This document shows, piece by piece, positions 33,662 through 45,984 of a stretch of 64,000 bases of DNA (the first letter of the stretch is position 1; each line of letters begins with the position of its first letter). Source of the DNA: Anastrepha obliqua. Lineage: Eukaryota; Arthropoda; Insecta; Diptera; Tephritidae. The DNA is taken from the NCBI RefSeq assembly GCF_027943255.1, contig NC_072893.1, forward strand, positions 28,418,001-28,482,000, written 5' to 3'. The notes beneath the pieces are model-generated. The model saw only the letters and a list, made by a program, of their open reading frames with translations. It did not search any database and was not told the DNA's origin. A program made the translations under genes and the position numbers.

Positions 33662-33861
33662 ATAAATAAAAATGTTGTCGTTTTTCCGCTTACATTTCAG
33701 GTCCGTAAACTGATAGACTGCCCAGCCGATTGAATTCAAGCCCACTGGATGAGTTTGTCTTCAAGCCAATTAAGAGAAAATCGCAAACCATTTCACAGGT
33801 GGCGCTGTGATCGGTTTATTTATTTAAAGCCCGATTTGACTCAAATTAATATTTTGTTACA

Positions 33862-33955
33862 AAAAAAATAAATAAATAATTGACGCGTAACTTCTGTTAG
33901 GTGTTTGGCCGTGATCCTCCTCCTATTTGTGGCGCACGTTGTTTCACATATTTTA
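33862..33955 (-). repeat. SINE tail fragment
   Basis: Reverse-strand match to the SINE 3' end: AATTGACGCGTAACTTCTGT and TAGGTGTTTGGCCGTGATCC, followed by CTCCTATTTGTGGCGCAC. The rest of the SINE is missing. Confidence 0.75.
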
Positions 33956-34179
33956 GTTACGTACGTCCCTGACTCTGGAGCTCTAATGACGATTTACATT
34001 CGAACCTGGTTTTAGGTTCTGTCCACTTTATAATGTACTATCTTTAGATTTAAGTTACGCGAATCAGAGCGCCACTGAGATTTGTATATTTTTTTAATAT
34101 TTTATGAAAGTACGGAATTCAAAAATTTGGGGCGATCCATATCGTATTTCTAATAGCTTGTTTTTCTTCTGAGGCTCAA

Positions 34180-34450
34180 ATGTGGCCGACGTAGCCGAAT
34201 GGGTTGGTGCGTGATTACCAATCGGAAGTGCCAAGGATCTGCAACGAATCTCGGTGCAGGAACATCAAATTCTAGAGAAGGTTTTTTCAATTGCGGTCGC
34301 CCGTCGACGAAAAAAATCTTAAGAGAAAAGCCATCTGGCACTCGGAGTCGGCTTAAAACTGTAGGTCACTCCACTTGTGGAACAACATTAAGACGTATAG
34401 CACTAGTAAGAGGAGAAGCTCGACTAAACATCCAAAAGGATATAAAATTC
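34180..34450 (+). mobile_element. Diverged SINE copy with tRNA-like head
   Basis: CGTAGCCGAATGGGTTGGTG, the A-box region, is intact. The B-box is mutated (CAACGAATCTCGG instead of GGTTCGAATCTCGG). The body keeps CGGAGTCGGCTTAAAACTGT and GGAGAAGCTCGACTAAACA. It is older than the copies at 11764 and 63021. Its degraded B-box makes transcription from its own promoter unlikely. Confidence 0.8.
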
Positions 34451-35129
34451 GAAGAATAAATAATAGTTTTTAATTTTTCGAACTCTTCAGCGACCGTCAA
34501 AGAGCTGATGGCTGGCGCAAACCCTAATTACCTAAGGGTAATTTTTGTTCTAAGCCAAGAAGCAGTTTTTTCAAGACTACTACTTTTTAAAATTAGTTCT
34601 ATATAACAACAATCTGTGCTTCTTTAGCCACATTTTCGCTCCTTTTCATTGTTGCGTTTTCAAAGCTATCATTTAAACTTACCTTCCTGATTCAGCCTTC
34701 TTTTCAGCTGTTTGAATATACTTCCCTCCATAATGCAGGTGCCCTTGAGTAGTGCCTTTAGGGTTTCCTGAATATGAGTTGCCTTTTCAACACTTTGTGT
34801 GCCGCCATATAAAGGAATTTTGAATTTGAAGTACAGGAAAAGACAAAAATTTTAACAAAACTTAGGTTTTTCTTGGTGGCATTCACTTCTTTTTAGTATA
34901 GTAAAACAGAAAATAATCGTTTTTGAGTTCAGCTACAATGCAAAAACGATGCTCTAGTCAAAATGAAGTATACATAACCGGCGCTGCGCATGGTGCTCAA
35001 CGGGTTAAAACTAAATTTTGGCATCATATCCATATTGTCGCTTTAAAAAACAAAAAACAAAAAAAACTTAAGTTAAGAATAAGAAAAGCCATTTTATGAT
35101 CGGCGAGAGTGGCAGCCGTGTATGTTTTT

Positions 35130-35300
35130 GAATGACATAACGGCAGTTCGACCAGGAATCGATCCCTGTATAATTGCAGAAAACATCGTAAGGTTTTTCG
35201 TTAGCCTAGTCGTTCAACAGGCAACGGAGAACCGTCGAGGCGGCATTAAAACTGTGGCGTCATCCATTTGTGCGCCAACACAGATTGGAGCAGAAACTTG
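35130..35300 (+). repeat. Very diverged SINE-like sequence
   Basis: CGTTCAACAGGCAACGGAGA, CATTAAAACTGTGGCGTCAT and CACAGATTGGAGCAGAA appear in the same order as GGCAGGCAATGGCAAACC, CTTAAAACTGTAGGTCC and CAAATAGGAGGAGGAG in the SINE. Similarity is weak, so this is a tentative old copy. Confidence 0.35.
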
Positions 35301-35379
35301 ACCTGAACCTTTTCAAGTATATTTGCGCCTGTATATTCTTATTTTTTCTGCGGAAAGTACATTTTTTCCCCACTATGCA

Positions 35380-35670
35380 TATTGCGGAAGTTGTAGAGCG
35401 GAGAAAGAGGAAGAAACAGTTGAGCACTGCCTTTGCAATTGTCCTGCCTTAGCAAAAATCAGAGCAGGTTTTTTTAGGTAAATATTTTTCCAATTCTCTT
35501 ACGGAACTGTCTGGCGTGGGGATAGGACCAATCCTGCGCTTCATAAGAGCCACAAAATGATTTCACGCAGAAAGCTGAATGAGGTTCCCGTGTTGCACAG
35601 TGGTATCACAACGGACGCTAAGGTCGAAGTGAGTTGGTCGCACAGACCGTCCACCACTAAAACCTAACCT
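35380..35670 (+). pseudogene. Non-LTR retrotransposon 3' end (CCHC-like region)
   Basis: Translation around 35390 with frame changes reads EEEETVEHCLCNCPALAKIR, the cysteine/histidine block that ends I-type pol proteins. The downstream TGGTATCACAACGGACGC and CTAACCTAATCTAAAG look like the element's 3' end. Confidence 0.7.
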
Positions 35671-35674
35671 AATC

Positions 35675-36005
35675 TAAAGTACATTTCTATCAGATAGTCA
35701 AGCTGCCCTACGGGCCTTGGATGCATTCTGAATAACATTAAAGAATGTCTTACATTGTCGCCAATGTCTTAATGAGATGGCAAAACTATGTCGTATTAAC
35801 TTATGCTGGGTTCCGGGCCACAGAGATATACCAGAGAACTGTAGGGCTGACCAACTTGCAAGAGAAGGTACCTGTATGCCAAACGTAAGCAATTTTTAGG
35901 GAGGTACCTCTCGCAACTTGTAAGCTTCTTATTATGGACGCACTAATCAACCCACGTCCCATTTCGTGGTCTAAGCGGCATTGCTGTATCTAACCTAACC
36001 TCATC
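35675..36005 (+). pseudogene. Non-LTR RNase H domain remnant
   Basis: FLSDSQAALRALDAF (about 35685) and NLCWVPGHRDIPENCRADQL (about 35800) are the second and third RNase H blocks of I-type elements. A stop follows DAF. The 3' end CTAACCTAACCTCATCTAAA repeats the terminus seen at 35650, so two related truncated copies lie head to tail. Confidence 0.8.
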
Positions 36006-37440
36006 TAAAGTTCTTTTTTCGCATTATTTTCAAATTGTATTGCAGATGGGACAGATTTTTCGCTTTAGAGTCGCTTAATCGCTTCTGAGAAACTTCCCTA
36101 AGCAGTTATTCCAAATGCAAAAACTCCCCAGCAGTGAACTGCAAATCATTACCGTGATCTAATTCATATCCTCAGATATAGACTTCGATATCTCAGAATA
36201 GATTTAGACCCCCACATACGTACATACATGCATACATACATACACTAATTATTTACATACGTGCAAATCAACCAGCCGAGACCTCCAACGCATCACTCTT
36301 TTCAACACAATTAAGACTTCAATTAGAAAATTCTCCACATCTTACATGGCTCATCATCAGAAGCTGCAAGTGACCTGCCCTCCACAGATCTTTGCCGTTC
36401 AACATTTATCGGTAGAATTCATAATTCATTGACTGACCAACGAGCGCAGGAGCGAATCGTTCCATGGTCATTCATGTTCGAGCGGCTATGTTGTTCTCAA
36501 CATTACGGAGCCCACTCGCTTGGGTGCCACTGTGTTGAGTTTTCACATTTTTTCCGCAATTTTCCACATTTCCCCCCGCTGTGGAGCGCATTGGCTCTGC
36601 ACACTTGCTGCGCTTACTCCTTCGCTCATGCGAATATTTTTTTATTTTATTACAATTTTTTCCTTTATTTTCAATTTGCCATCGTACGCAAATCCTTATG
36701 ACCTGCTGCTTCTCCGCTCTGGCGTGCGATTTTCCAATGTGCGCCCCCAGTTCCAACCCCGTGATGGCGTGTGAGTGCGCTCTCATCGCTTATTACTACC
36801 AACTTTGCTACGCTCTCAGTTGATGATTTTATTTGTGTAATTTTTACATTTTTTTATTTATTCTGCCGTTTTTATTTTATTTTTTTAGTCGACTCAGAGG
36901 CGCGAGCATTGCGCTCAATTTTTATATTTTCCCCGCTTTGGTCGGCCTACAAAACTCTCTGCAACAGTGAGTGTGTATGTGTGTGCGTGCGCGTTAGTGT
37001 GCGCTGTGGTGAGGCGAGTGCACACCGCAATGGAAAAATGGGAAATTTTTCCTGTGGTTGTTGTTGCGGCAATGGTGGTTGCTGATACCTGCCATTCAGC
37101 AAGCCAGCTAGCCTTGGCTTTGTTGCCTTCTGTCTTTTTGCCTTCTCCTTCTCCGTCATTGCCGTCGACTTGCTGCCTGCGACGGCACCCTTAGCCGGCC
37201 GTGAATTTCGTGGTTGGACGGGGACGAACCAATGAATCGACCAACAAACACACCAACAAACCGACCACCGCTACATCAACAATACAAACGACAACAATAG
37301 CAATAACAACAAAGGCACTGGCAACAACTCAACCAAACGTTGTAAGTTTGTTGGGCGAGCACGTTGAGCGGCGGTGCGTATGTGTGTGTGCAGCGGACGG
37401 CACACATTTTCACTTCAAATACTGATGACGATCGGTACGG
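36006..37440 (+). other. Upstream flank of runt, no transposon seen
   Basis: Sequence directly 5' of the runt transcription unit. It contains CATACATACA and GTGTGTGCGTGCGCG repeats (36225-36245, 36970-37000) and CAACAA-rich patches at 37255-37330, but no transposon match and no convincing coding exon. Early promoter-proximal enhancers are expected in such a position for a pair-rule gene, but I identified no specific factor sites. Confidence 0.5.
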
Positions 37441-37444
37441 AGAG

Positions 37445-37478
37445 TCAGTTCACTCAGCGACTTAAGCGTGTTAGGAAC
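37445..37478 (+). promoter_or_regulatory. Candidate runt core promoter (Inr plus near-DPE)
   Basis: TCAGTT at 37445-37450 fits the insect initiator TCAKTY with A+1 at 37447. GGAAC begins at 37474, the +28 position, and matches the downstream promoter element RGWYV at four of five bases. No TATA box lies 30 bp upstream. This would give a 5' leader of about 520 nt. An alternative is the TATATAAA at 37767-37774, which would give a leader of about 170 nt but has no clear initiator. Confidence 0.35.
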
Positions 37479-37748
37479 GTTTTCCTCGGAGCAATTTTTG
37501 TGGATGATTTTCCTAAACGAAACGAAAAATTTAAGTTAGAACAAACTTGCATAAACAAAGGCGAAACGTGAATCGCGTCGAGCTGTCGAAATCGAAAACA
37601 CATCAAATTGGAGTATTTCGGAACGATTTCAAAAATCAGCAATTACGTGAAGTGAAGTCGTGGCAAGAAATTAAAACACCAAAAAAAAAAAAAAACACGA
37701 ATGTGGATTAAATAATTGAAGGTGCAAATCTATGAAAACAACAAATAA

Positions 37749-39802
<2,054 letters not shown>

Positions 39803-40665
39803 AACACTACCCACTCCGCCGTCGGAGTTGTTCTACACTCAATATGGAAAGTAGCGCAAAGCAGCGGGAGTGTGAATTGAAAAGTGAACCCGTTCAACAT
39901 TGGCGCGCTCACCGACCGAAAGCAGCAAAGTGAACTGTATAATGCGGCGGCCATCAGCTGTGGCGCGCATGAGAAAATGCCGACGGCAAATGCGACAGTA
40001 GCGCAAAACGAAAGGAATGATGCTTTTGAATAGCAGCAGAAGCGGCGGCTGTTTAGTGGGCAACTCATTTGGGATCTCTTAAGCTCCAGCGCTCCAGCAC
40101 TCACCTCCTCCTATTCGCACATGTGATAAACGGTTTTGTTTTTTGTATTATTTGGAGCGGCGGAGTGTAGTTAAAATATTTTGTGATATAGTGTTAAGTT
40201 TAAAAAAAAACAATTAGTGTTTCAACGCCACGGATGAGAAAAGAAGCAGTAGCCGAAAGATGCAAAACTCCAAACGCCACTTAGGCCAGTAACTAGGACA
40301 TCGGCGTTCTGATGTCTCTGCAGTTGCTCCAAATTGCTGATGGCGTTCAAATTAGAACGTCAGCGCCCCATTTTACTCAAATGTACCTACTTCCAACATG
40401 CACACGCACACACACATTTATATGTATTTGCACCATTGTACATGCATCAGGACACTTGGCCTGTCTCTCTCATGCACACACACACAAACACACATTGAAT
40501 TTAAAACAAAAATTTTTTGTAAATTTGGTAGAAAAAGGAAGATCCGTCGGATTTGGTGGTTGCCGCAATGCAACAAGCACTTGCTCAGTCACACACACAC
40601 GCACACACGCTCACACCATCTCACAGTCTTCATTTGTACGCAATAAATTTGTTGAATTCATGCAA
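39803..40665 (+). other. runt 3' untranslated region (inferred)
   Basis: Non-coding sequence after the TGA at 39800-39802. The first AATAAA downstream is at 40642-40647, so a transcript ending 10-30 nt later would have a 3' UTR of about 860 nt. It holds CA-rich microsatellites at 40400-40420, 40475-40495 and 40592-40610. The end is an inference from the signal only. Confidence 0.45.
40642..40647 (+). terminator. Candidate polyadenylation signal of runt
   Basis: The first AATAAA after the runt stop codon (context CGCAATAAATTTG). There is no transcript evidence, and a later site is possible. Confidence 0.4.
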
Positions 40666-41186
40666 ATACTCGATTTAGTTTGGTCTTGCAAACGTAAATT
40701 TGTCAGTGTTGTTTGGCGCAGCATTTTTAATTTTTTCCCCCGGATCGCAACCAAATCGATGTCTGTAAATATCAAATTGTACCTATGTAAATGAAGATTA
40801 TGAAAATGAAGATTATTGTATTATTTGTATGTATGTATGTAATTATGTTTTCTGATTCTTGTATTATTTATTAGTTTTATTAGAAATGTTTATTGTAAGT
40901 TGTTGGCAAACGAAAATAAGAAAAAATTGCAAGCATACAAAATTAACTAACGAATTTGATGCAAATAGTAAAAGAAACAAAAACAAAAAAAAAACTCAAA
41001 ATATATTTTTCCAAAATCATAAAAACAAATTACAAAAGTGGTTTCAATTCAATTGGATTTGTAAGCAAGAAGTGGAAGAGAATTAATTTGTGCTTGAAAG
41101 TGTTGATTTTTTTCTCTACTGGCGCAGTAACCGCCTACGCGATTTTAGTTTCTTCGTTGCGGTAAATCGACTCCAACTATATACAA

Positions 41187-41217
41187 GGTGGCGCAAAATT
41201 AATCACCCTCTCGGATG
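41187..41217 (+). repeat. GGTGGCGC-type MITE terminus
   Basis: GGTGGCGCAAAATTAATCAC matches the left end of the element at 52015-52163. A matching internal piece (GATGTCCATCACTCAAAATC) is found near 41690. The original element may be split by the inverted-repeat segment at 41218-41571. Confidence 0.6.
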
Positions 41218-41571
41218 CCCGACTAGAATTACAGTGAGGCATGCCGAAAAATCAGTTAGGGCCGAATTAGGCAGGCCTTACTGAGGCACGCCTCACTATT
41301 ACCTTACCAGGCCCACGTTAGGCAAGGCAAAGATTGGCAGGCCAGAACAATACCAAATTTGGTTGTGGTCACGAAAATCTGTGGCAGTGTCTCACTTAGC
41401 TCACGGAGCATTACCGAAGTTCGGTTTTTCGAACCTGCGCCTAATGAGGCAGATGAGTGGCGATACGTTTCGGGATTTGGGCCTTGTTTGGCTGCCTTAT
41501 GAGGCGCGAATTTGTAATGCGGTGTGCCTTATTTGCGCGTAATCACCGCCTTACCAAAATTTCTATTCGGG
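41218..41571. mobile_element. Candidate 354-bp inverted-repeat element
   Basis: The left end CCCGACTAGAATT resembles the reverse complement of the right end (CCCGAATAGAAATT). The interior is less AT-rich than its surroundings and repeats GAGGCATGCC, GAGGCACGCCTC and GGCAGGCC motifs. It sits between two halves of a GGTGGCGC-type element. No target duplication was recognised, so the class is unknown. Confidence 0.4.
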
Positions 41572-41958
41572 TGGTGTTATACTTTTTGGAACTGGCGTCG
41601 TACGCCAATCATGTTTGGCACTTGTAAAGTGGGTAGCCGCCATATACAAACTGACAAGCATTGGAATGCGTAAATGAAGATAAGAAAGATGTCCATCACT
41701 CAAAATCATTTCTTTAATCTTTTTTTTTTGTTTGAATACATTTTTTTATTGCTATCTGTTTCCTAACATACAGCAATATTTTTACTTAAAACTAAGACAT
41801 TACACTAGACATGCATGGAGAGCACCCAGTGGTGCAACCATTTCCAGATGTCTGCCTATTAACCTAATAAATCCGTTATTAACTTCCTCTTCAGTCTGTT
41901 AAGGCACCTTTTTGGTCTAGAATTTTGGTCTAGAATCGATTTTTTTCATATTATGATA

Positions 41959-42494
41959 AAGGGTTTTCCAATAACAGGTGTTATCGGTGAATGGATTGCG
42001 CTATCTAGAGATGATTAACGATTTTTATGGCCGGAATTGGATGGTATTGATCTGGGCAACAACAACGGCGGTACGTGCCACACAAGCAACGAAACCATTG
42101 ATATTTTACGGGAAAAGTTTCCGGCCCTCTTCCCTCGAAGAGGTGATCACAATTGGCCACCGAGATCTTGTGATTTAGCACCTTGTGAATTTTTTTGTGG
42201 GGCCACGTGAAAGAGAAGGCCTACGCCAAGAGCCCAGGGTCAATTCAAGACCTCAAAGATGGAATTCGTGAGGCTATCGAGGACATAGGGCAGCCACTTT
42301 GCAGTTCGGTTATAGAAAATTCATGAAAAGGATATTGTCCTGTGAGCGTGGTCGTGATGGTCATTTGCCTGATGTTATTTTCCACTATTAACGGCATACC
42401 TTCCTCTTTGTAATGAAATAAACAACCGATCATTTATATTAAAAAATAGCATTTCTTTGAATATCTAAATAACACCTGTTATTGGAAAACCGTT
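41959..42494 (+). mobile_element. 536-bp deletion derivative of a Tc1/mariner-superfamily element
   Basis: The ends are near-perfect inverted repeats: AAGGGTTTTCCAATAACAGG against AACGGTTTTCCAATAACAGG, both continuing TGTTAT. TA flanks both sides (41957-41958, 42495-42496). Inside is only the C-terminal half of a transposase in broken frames: RYLEMINDFYG, GRNWMVLIWATTT, KPLIFYGKSFR, HNWPPRSCDLAPCEFFLWG-like, then IQDLKDGIREAIEDIGQPL. The fold type is the one of the intact element at 44666. It is non-autonomous. Confidence 0.85.
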
Positions 42495-42639
42495 TAGTTT
42501 ATAATTTCAAAAATAAACTTGGAAATTTTTATATTGAAATTCGTTGTAGGTTAGACGTTGTAGCCCTTTAAAACGAGACGGTTTGGAGTACGGCGCCCAT
42601 TATAAGCGCGTTAACCGAGTTTTTCTCTCACGGGTAGCA

Positions 42640-43148
42640 GAATTATAATTTTATAATCAATTTTTCTATTTTTTTAAGAGCGAGAACGTGACAAAAAATT
42701 CTCTTTTTTCCAATGAACAAATAAAATAAAAAGATTTTTTTTTTGTTTTGTAAATCTGCTACCCACCATAGCGACATATCTCCTGATGAATAATCGACTG
42801 AATTTAATTTTTCAGAAGTACCTGAACAGCCCAATCAGATGATTGAGAAATATTTCTGCAACTAAACGGCTTGGGTGTGATGTGGCTGCCTTTTTTAATT
42901 CTTGAGCTATTGTAGGAAATTTGAGATCAAAATTGGATTTGATCAGTTTTAGGGTTTTTGAATGGAATCTTTGCAGTTTTTCGATGTTTGAATTGGCTGT
43001 AGTGCCCCACAGCTGTATGCCATAGGTCCATATTGGTTTGAAGATGGCTGAGTAGAGTAAGAATTTGCTTTTGAGAGAAACATGAGAATTTCGATTAAGT
43101 AAGCAGTATTGAAATTGAAATTTGAATAGGTCGAACCAAGGAGTACCA
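42640..43148 (-). pseudogene. Jockey-like reverse transcriptase, 3' part
   Basis: Minus-strand translation gives KSKFLLYSAIFKPIWTYGIQ, then LWGTTANSNIEKLQRFHSKT, LKLIKSNFDLKFPT and ELKKAATSHPSRLV, the thumb and C-terminal region of jockey-like non-LTR elements. It is the continuation of the palm region at 43860-44664 and is separated from it by the RNase H-type remnant at 43150-43858. Confidence 0.8.
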
Positions 43149-43149
43149 A

Positions 43150-43858
43150 GAGATTTGGTGGCTCCTAAAACACTCAGGCTAAAACGCTCATTGTATTTAG
43201 AGCTCTGGAAAGAGGGTAGATAGTCAAGGAGGGAAGGAGAAAAATATCAGAGAAAGAGATAGGAAAGAATAGACACAGAGATAGAGATAGTTAGTCCTGT
43301 GAGAATTTTCCAGATTCTTTGGCAAATCTGTAAATATCCTCCAGTTTGAGAGAACGAATATTACTCATTCTAATGACATCGGAACCCAAAACTCGTAGCC
43401 TTCCTCTAGCAAAGGTAGGACACTCACAGAGGAATTGCTCAGTGCTATCCGCCTCCCCCAAGCATGACAGGCACATCGGGTCCTCGTGGATTCCAATGGT
43501 GGTCATATGCTGACCTCATGGGTTGTGTCCTGTAATAATACCGAACATCAACCGAACGCTCTTTATGCAGATTGCCTACATAATCGCTGATCCAATTCAC
43601 GATTCCTGCGGAACTGATTCCGATTATTGGCTCTGGTCCCTGTGGGGGAACCGCTGATCGACGGTTGGACAATTCACCGGCAACTCGTTTCCTTGAACAC
43701 CGGAGTGTCTTGGGACCATATAAGTACAAGGCTATTCTGAAATGCTTCCCTGAAGGCATTCTGGATTGCTCCATTGCTCACGCAATGCAAATCTGGCATC
43801 AAACTTTCTTCCAAATGAAACTATGGGTATCAGGTAGTCTCTTGGTCTGAAGAATAAG
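43150..43858 (-). pseudogene. RNase H-type non-LTR remnant inside the jockey-like element
   Basis: On the minus strand: a WVPGHSGVQGNE-like block reads MVPRHSGVQGNELP (about 43700), then GPEPIIGISSAGIVNWI, and CLSCLGEADSTEQFLCECPT with FARGRLRVLGSDVI near 43400-43460. These are the RNase H end and CCHC-like end of an I-type pol. Jockey-like elements do not carry RNase H, and the jockey thumb resumes at 43148, so this is a second retrotransposon inserted into the first. Confidence 0.75.
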
Positions 43859-43859
43859 G

Positions 43860-44664
43860 TAAGCAGTATAGAATTCGGAGTTTGATCGCTGTCAAGGTGC
43901 AAACCAAAATATTTCGTAACATTATTTTGCTTCACGGGAGAGCAAATGCATCGATTGAGTGTAAAAGTTGCTAGAACTGATTTTGTCTCATTGGATTTTA
44001 TTATCCAATCTTCTAACCATTGAGTTGAATTATCAAGTCCCTCTTGGAGTTTAAGTGAAGTCTTCTGGGCGTTAGGGTAAACTGCGAGAATAGCTGTGCT
44101 ATCTGCACAAGTTTCGACGATAGTTTCCTCAGTGACTGGTAAATCGCGGGTGTAGAGCTGTAGAGTATAGGATTCGGCCTATTATACTGTCCTTAGGTTC
44201 ACCAGCTAAGCTTTTACAGAGTTCAGAGTGTTCTTCGTTTTGCTTAGCAAAGAATTGTCGTAGGAAAGAATTGTAGGACTTAATAAAAACAATTTATTGG
44301 TAGAGTGTCTTTTATTTTGCATAGCAATCCATCATGCCAAACGCGGTCATAGGCTTGGGATACATCGAAAAAGCGGCTGTGCAATACTTCTTCTGCTCCA
44401 AAGCTTTGTGAATACTATTTACGAGTCTGTTTACCTGTTCGATGGTACCGTGTGTATTTCTGAAGACGAATTGGTGATTTGAGATTAATTTTCGGTCTTG
44501 AATTATAGGCATTGTTTTATTAACAAATAGGGACTCCATAACTTAAGAGGCAGTGGGCAATAAACTGATGGGGCGATAAGATTGCACTTTCTCGCCACTT
44601 TTTCCGGGTTTAGGGATAATTTTTATTTCTGCGACTCTCCTTTGGGGGGACAAAGCCAGTTAAT
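43860..44664 (-). pseudogene. Jockey-like reverse transcriptase, finger and palm part
   Basis: From 44660 downward: IIPKPGKSGEKVQSYRPISL, then LPTAS, VMESLFVNKTMPIIQDRKLI, NHQFVFRNTHGTIEQVNRLV, NSIHKALEQKKYCTAAF and, near 44110, CADSTAILAVYPNAQKTSL. The catalytic YADD box is changed to CADS, then LEDWIIKSNETKS and VTKYFGLHLDSD follow. The element is dead. It is cut on its upstream side by the intact DNA transposon at 44666. Confidence 0.85.
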
Positions 44665-44665
44665 A

Positions 44666-45980
44666 CAGGGTGGCTGATGAAAGCCGCTATCAAAAAAAAA
44701 ATTGAATAACTTTTTTTCTTTTTAAGTTATCTGTTCCATTTTTGTTTTAATTTGCAGATTGATCTTTAAAATTTATTAAAATGGATAACTGGGACACGCA
44801 AACAAGAATTTGGATAGTCCGCCGCTATCACGCACTGGAGTCCGTAGTTTTGGTACAGAGAGAGTACAGGCGGATGTTTGGCGGCGATCCCCCGAGCAGA
44901 TGGACCATAATGAGACTGGTGAATAATTTTGCTGAGCAAGGAACAGTCGCAAGAAGGCCTTATCATCGAAACCCACCAGTTCGGACGGAGGAAACGATCG
45001 CTGCTGTAACTGCAGCTATACAAAGCAATCCAAGGGTTTCAACAAGAAGCTTATCTGCTCAACTTGGTGTCAGCCGACAGTCTTTGCAAACAATAATGCA
45101 CAAAGATTTAGACTTATTTCCCTACAAAATTCAATTGGTTAACAAACTGAATGCAGCAGACTTGCCGATTCGCTTGGAATTTTGCCAGAAGATCCTGCAA
45201 ATGGTGGAAGAAGACCAAAACATGTTAAACTGCCTTTTCATGTCTGATGAGGCCCATTTCGATTTAAACGGCAATGTGAACAAACAAAATTGTCGAATAT
45301 GGAGTACTTCTAACCCACAGATACTCCACGAGACGGAATTGCATCCTCTTCGCGTGACAGTGTGGTGTGCGGTTTCTTCACGCTGTATTGTCGGGCCTTA
45401 TTTTTTTGAAGAAATTGGTCACACCGTTACGGTTACTGGAGACCGTTATTTGGAAATGCTGAAAGAATTTTTCTATCCAGAACTACGCCGAAAGAGAATT
45501 CCTTTCAACTCTGTGTGGTTTCAACAAGATGGGGCAACGTCTCACATAGCCCAGACTGTTATGACAGAGTTGCGACGAAAATTTCCCAATAAACTGATTT
45601 CAAGAAACTCCGAATTTCGTTGGCCCCCCAGGTCGCCTGACCTTACTGCACCTGACTTTTTCTTGTGGGGTTTATGTAAACAAGAAGTTTATAAAACAAA
45701 GCCAACAAATTTGGATGAACTAAAACAATCCATTCGGGCAACAATTGCGCTTTTTCCTGTCGCAACTCTCAAAGCAGCAATGAACAACTTTTTACTAAGA
45801 TGCCGCACTTGTGTCAACGAGCATCGGGGGCATTTAAATTCAATTATTTTTAAAACTAGTTAAGCCCCATTTAATAAAATTTAATAACCTTCAATTTGAA
45901 AAAAAAAAATAAATGAATTCCATACACTAAAAAAAAGTTATTTGAGTTTCTTAATGTAGCAAAATTCATCAGCCACCCTG
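44666..45980 (+). mobile_element. Complete 1315-bp Tc1/mariner-superfamily element
   Basis: The terminal CAGGGTGGCTGATGAA (44666-44681) is perfectly repeated in inverted form at 45965-45980, and a subterminal AATAACTTTTTTT is also shared. TA duplications flank it (44664-44665 and 45981-45982). One uninterrupted transposase frame fills the interior. It is inserted in a jockey-like retrotransposon remnant. Everything needed for mobility is visible, so this copy is recent relative to its neighbours. Confidence 0.95.
44781..45863 (+). CDS. Intact Tc1/mariner-superfamily transposase (360 aa)
   Basis: A single frame with an ATG in AAAATGG context. Residues 1-60 form a first helix-turn-helix-like part (TRIWIVRRYHALESVVLVQR, then PPSRWTIMRLVNNF); residues 66-110 form a second (STRSLSAQLGVSRQSLQTIM). 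The catalytic domain begins near 150. D156 lies in FMSDEAHFDLNG, D250 in WFQQDGATSH and D292 in SPDLTAPDFFLWG; by my count 41 residues separate the second and third acids. The motif NGNVNKQNCRIW follows the first acid, as in the family with a DDE_3-type catalytic domain. A C-terminal FLLRCRTCVNEHRGHLNSII ends it. No stop, frameshift or lost catalytic residue is visible. Expression and activity are unknown. Confidence 0.93.
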   Translation: MDNWDTQTRIWIVRRYHALESVVLVQREYRRMFGGDPPSRWTIMRLVNNFAEQGTVARRPYHRNPPVRTEETIAAVTAAIQSNPRVSTRSLSAQLGVSRQSLQTIMHKDLDLFPYKIQLVNKLNAADLPIRLEFCQKILQMVEEDQNMLNCLFMSDEAHFDLNGNVNKQNCRIWSTSNPQILHETELHPLRVTVWCAVSSRCIVGPYFFEEIGHTVTVTGDRYLEMLKEFFYPELRRKRIPFNSVWFQQDGATSHIAQTVMTELRRKFPNKLISRNSEFRWPPRSPDLTAPDFFLWGLCKQEVYKTKPTNLDELKQSIRATIALFPVATLKAAMNNFLLRCRTCVNEHRGHLNSIIFKTS

Positions 45981-45984
45981 TATG

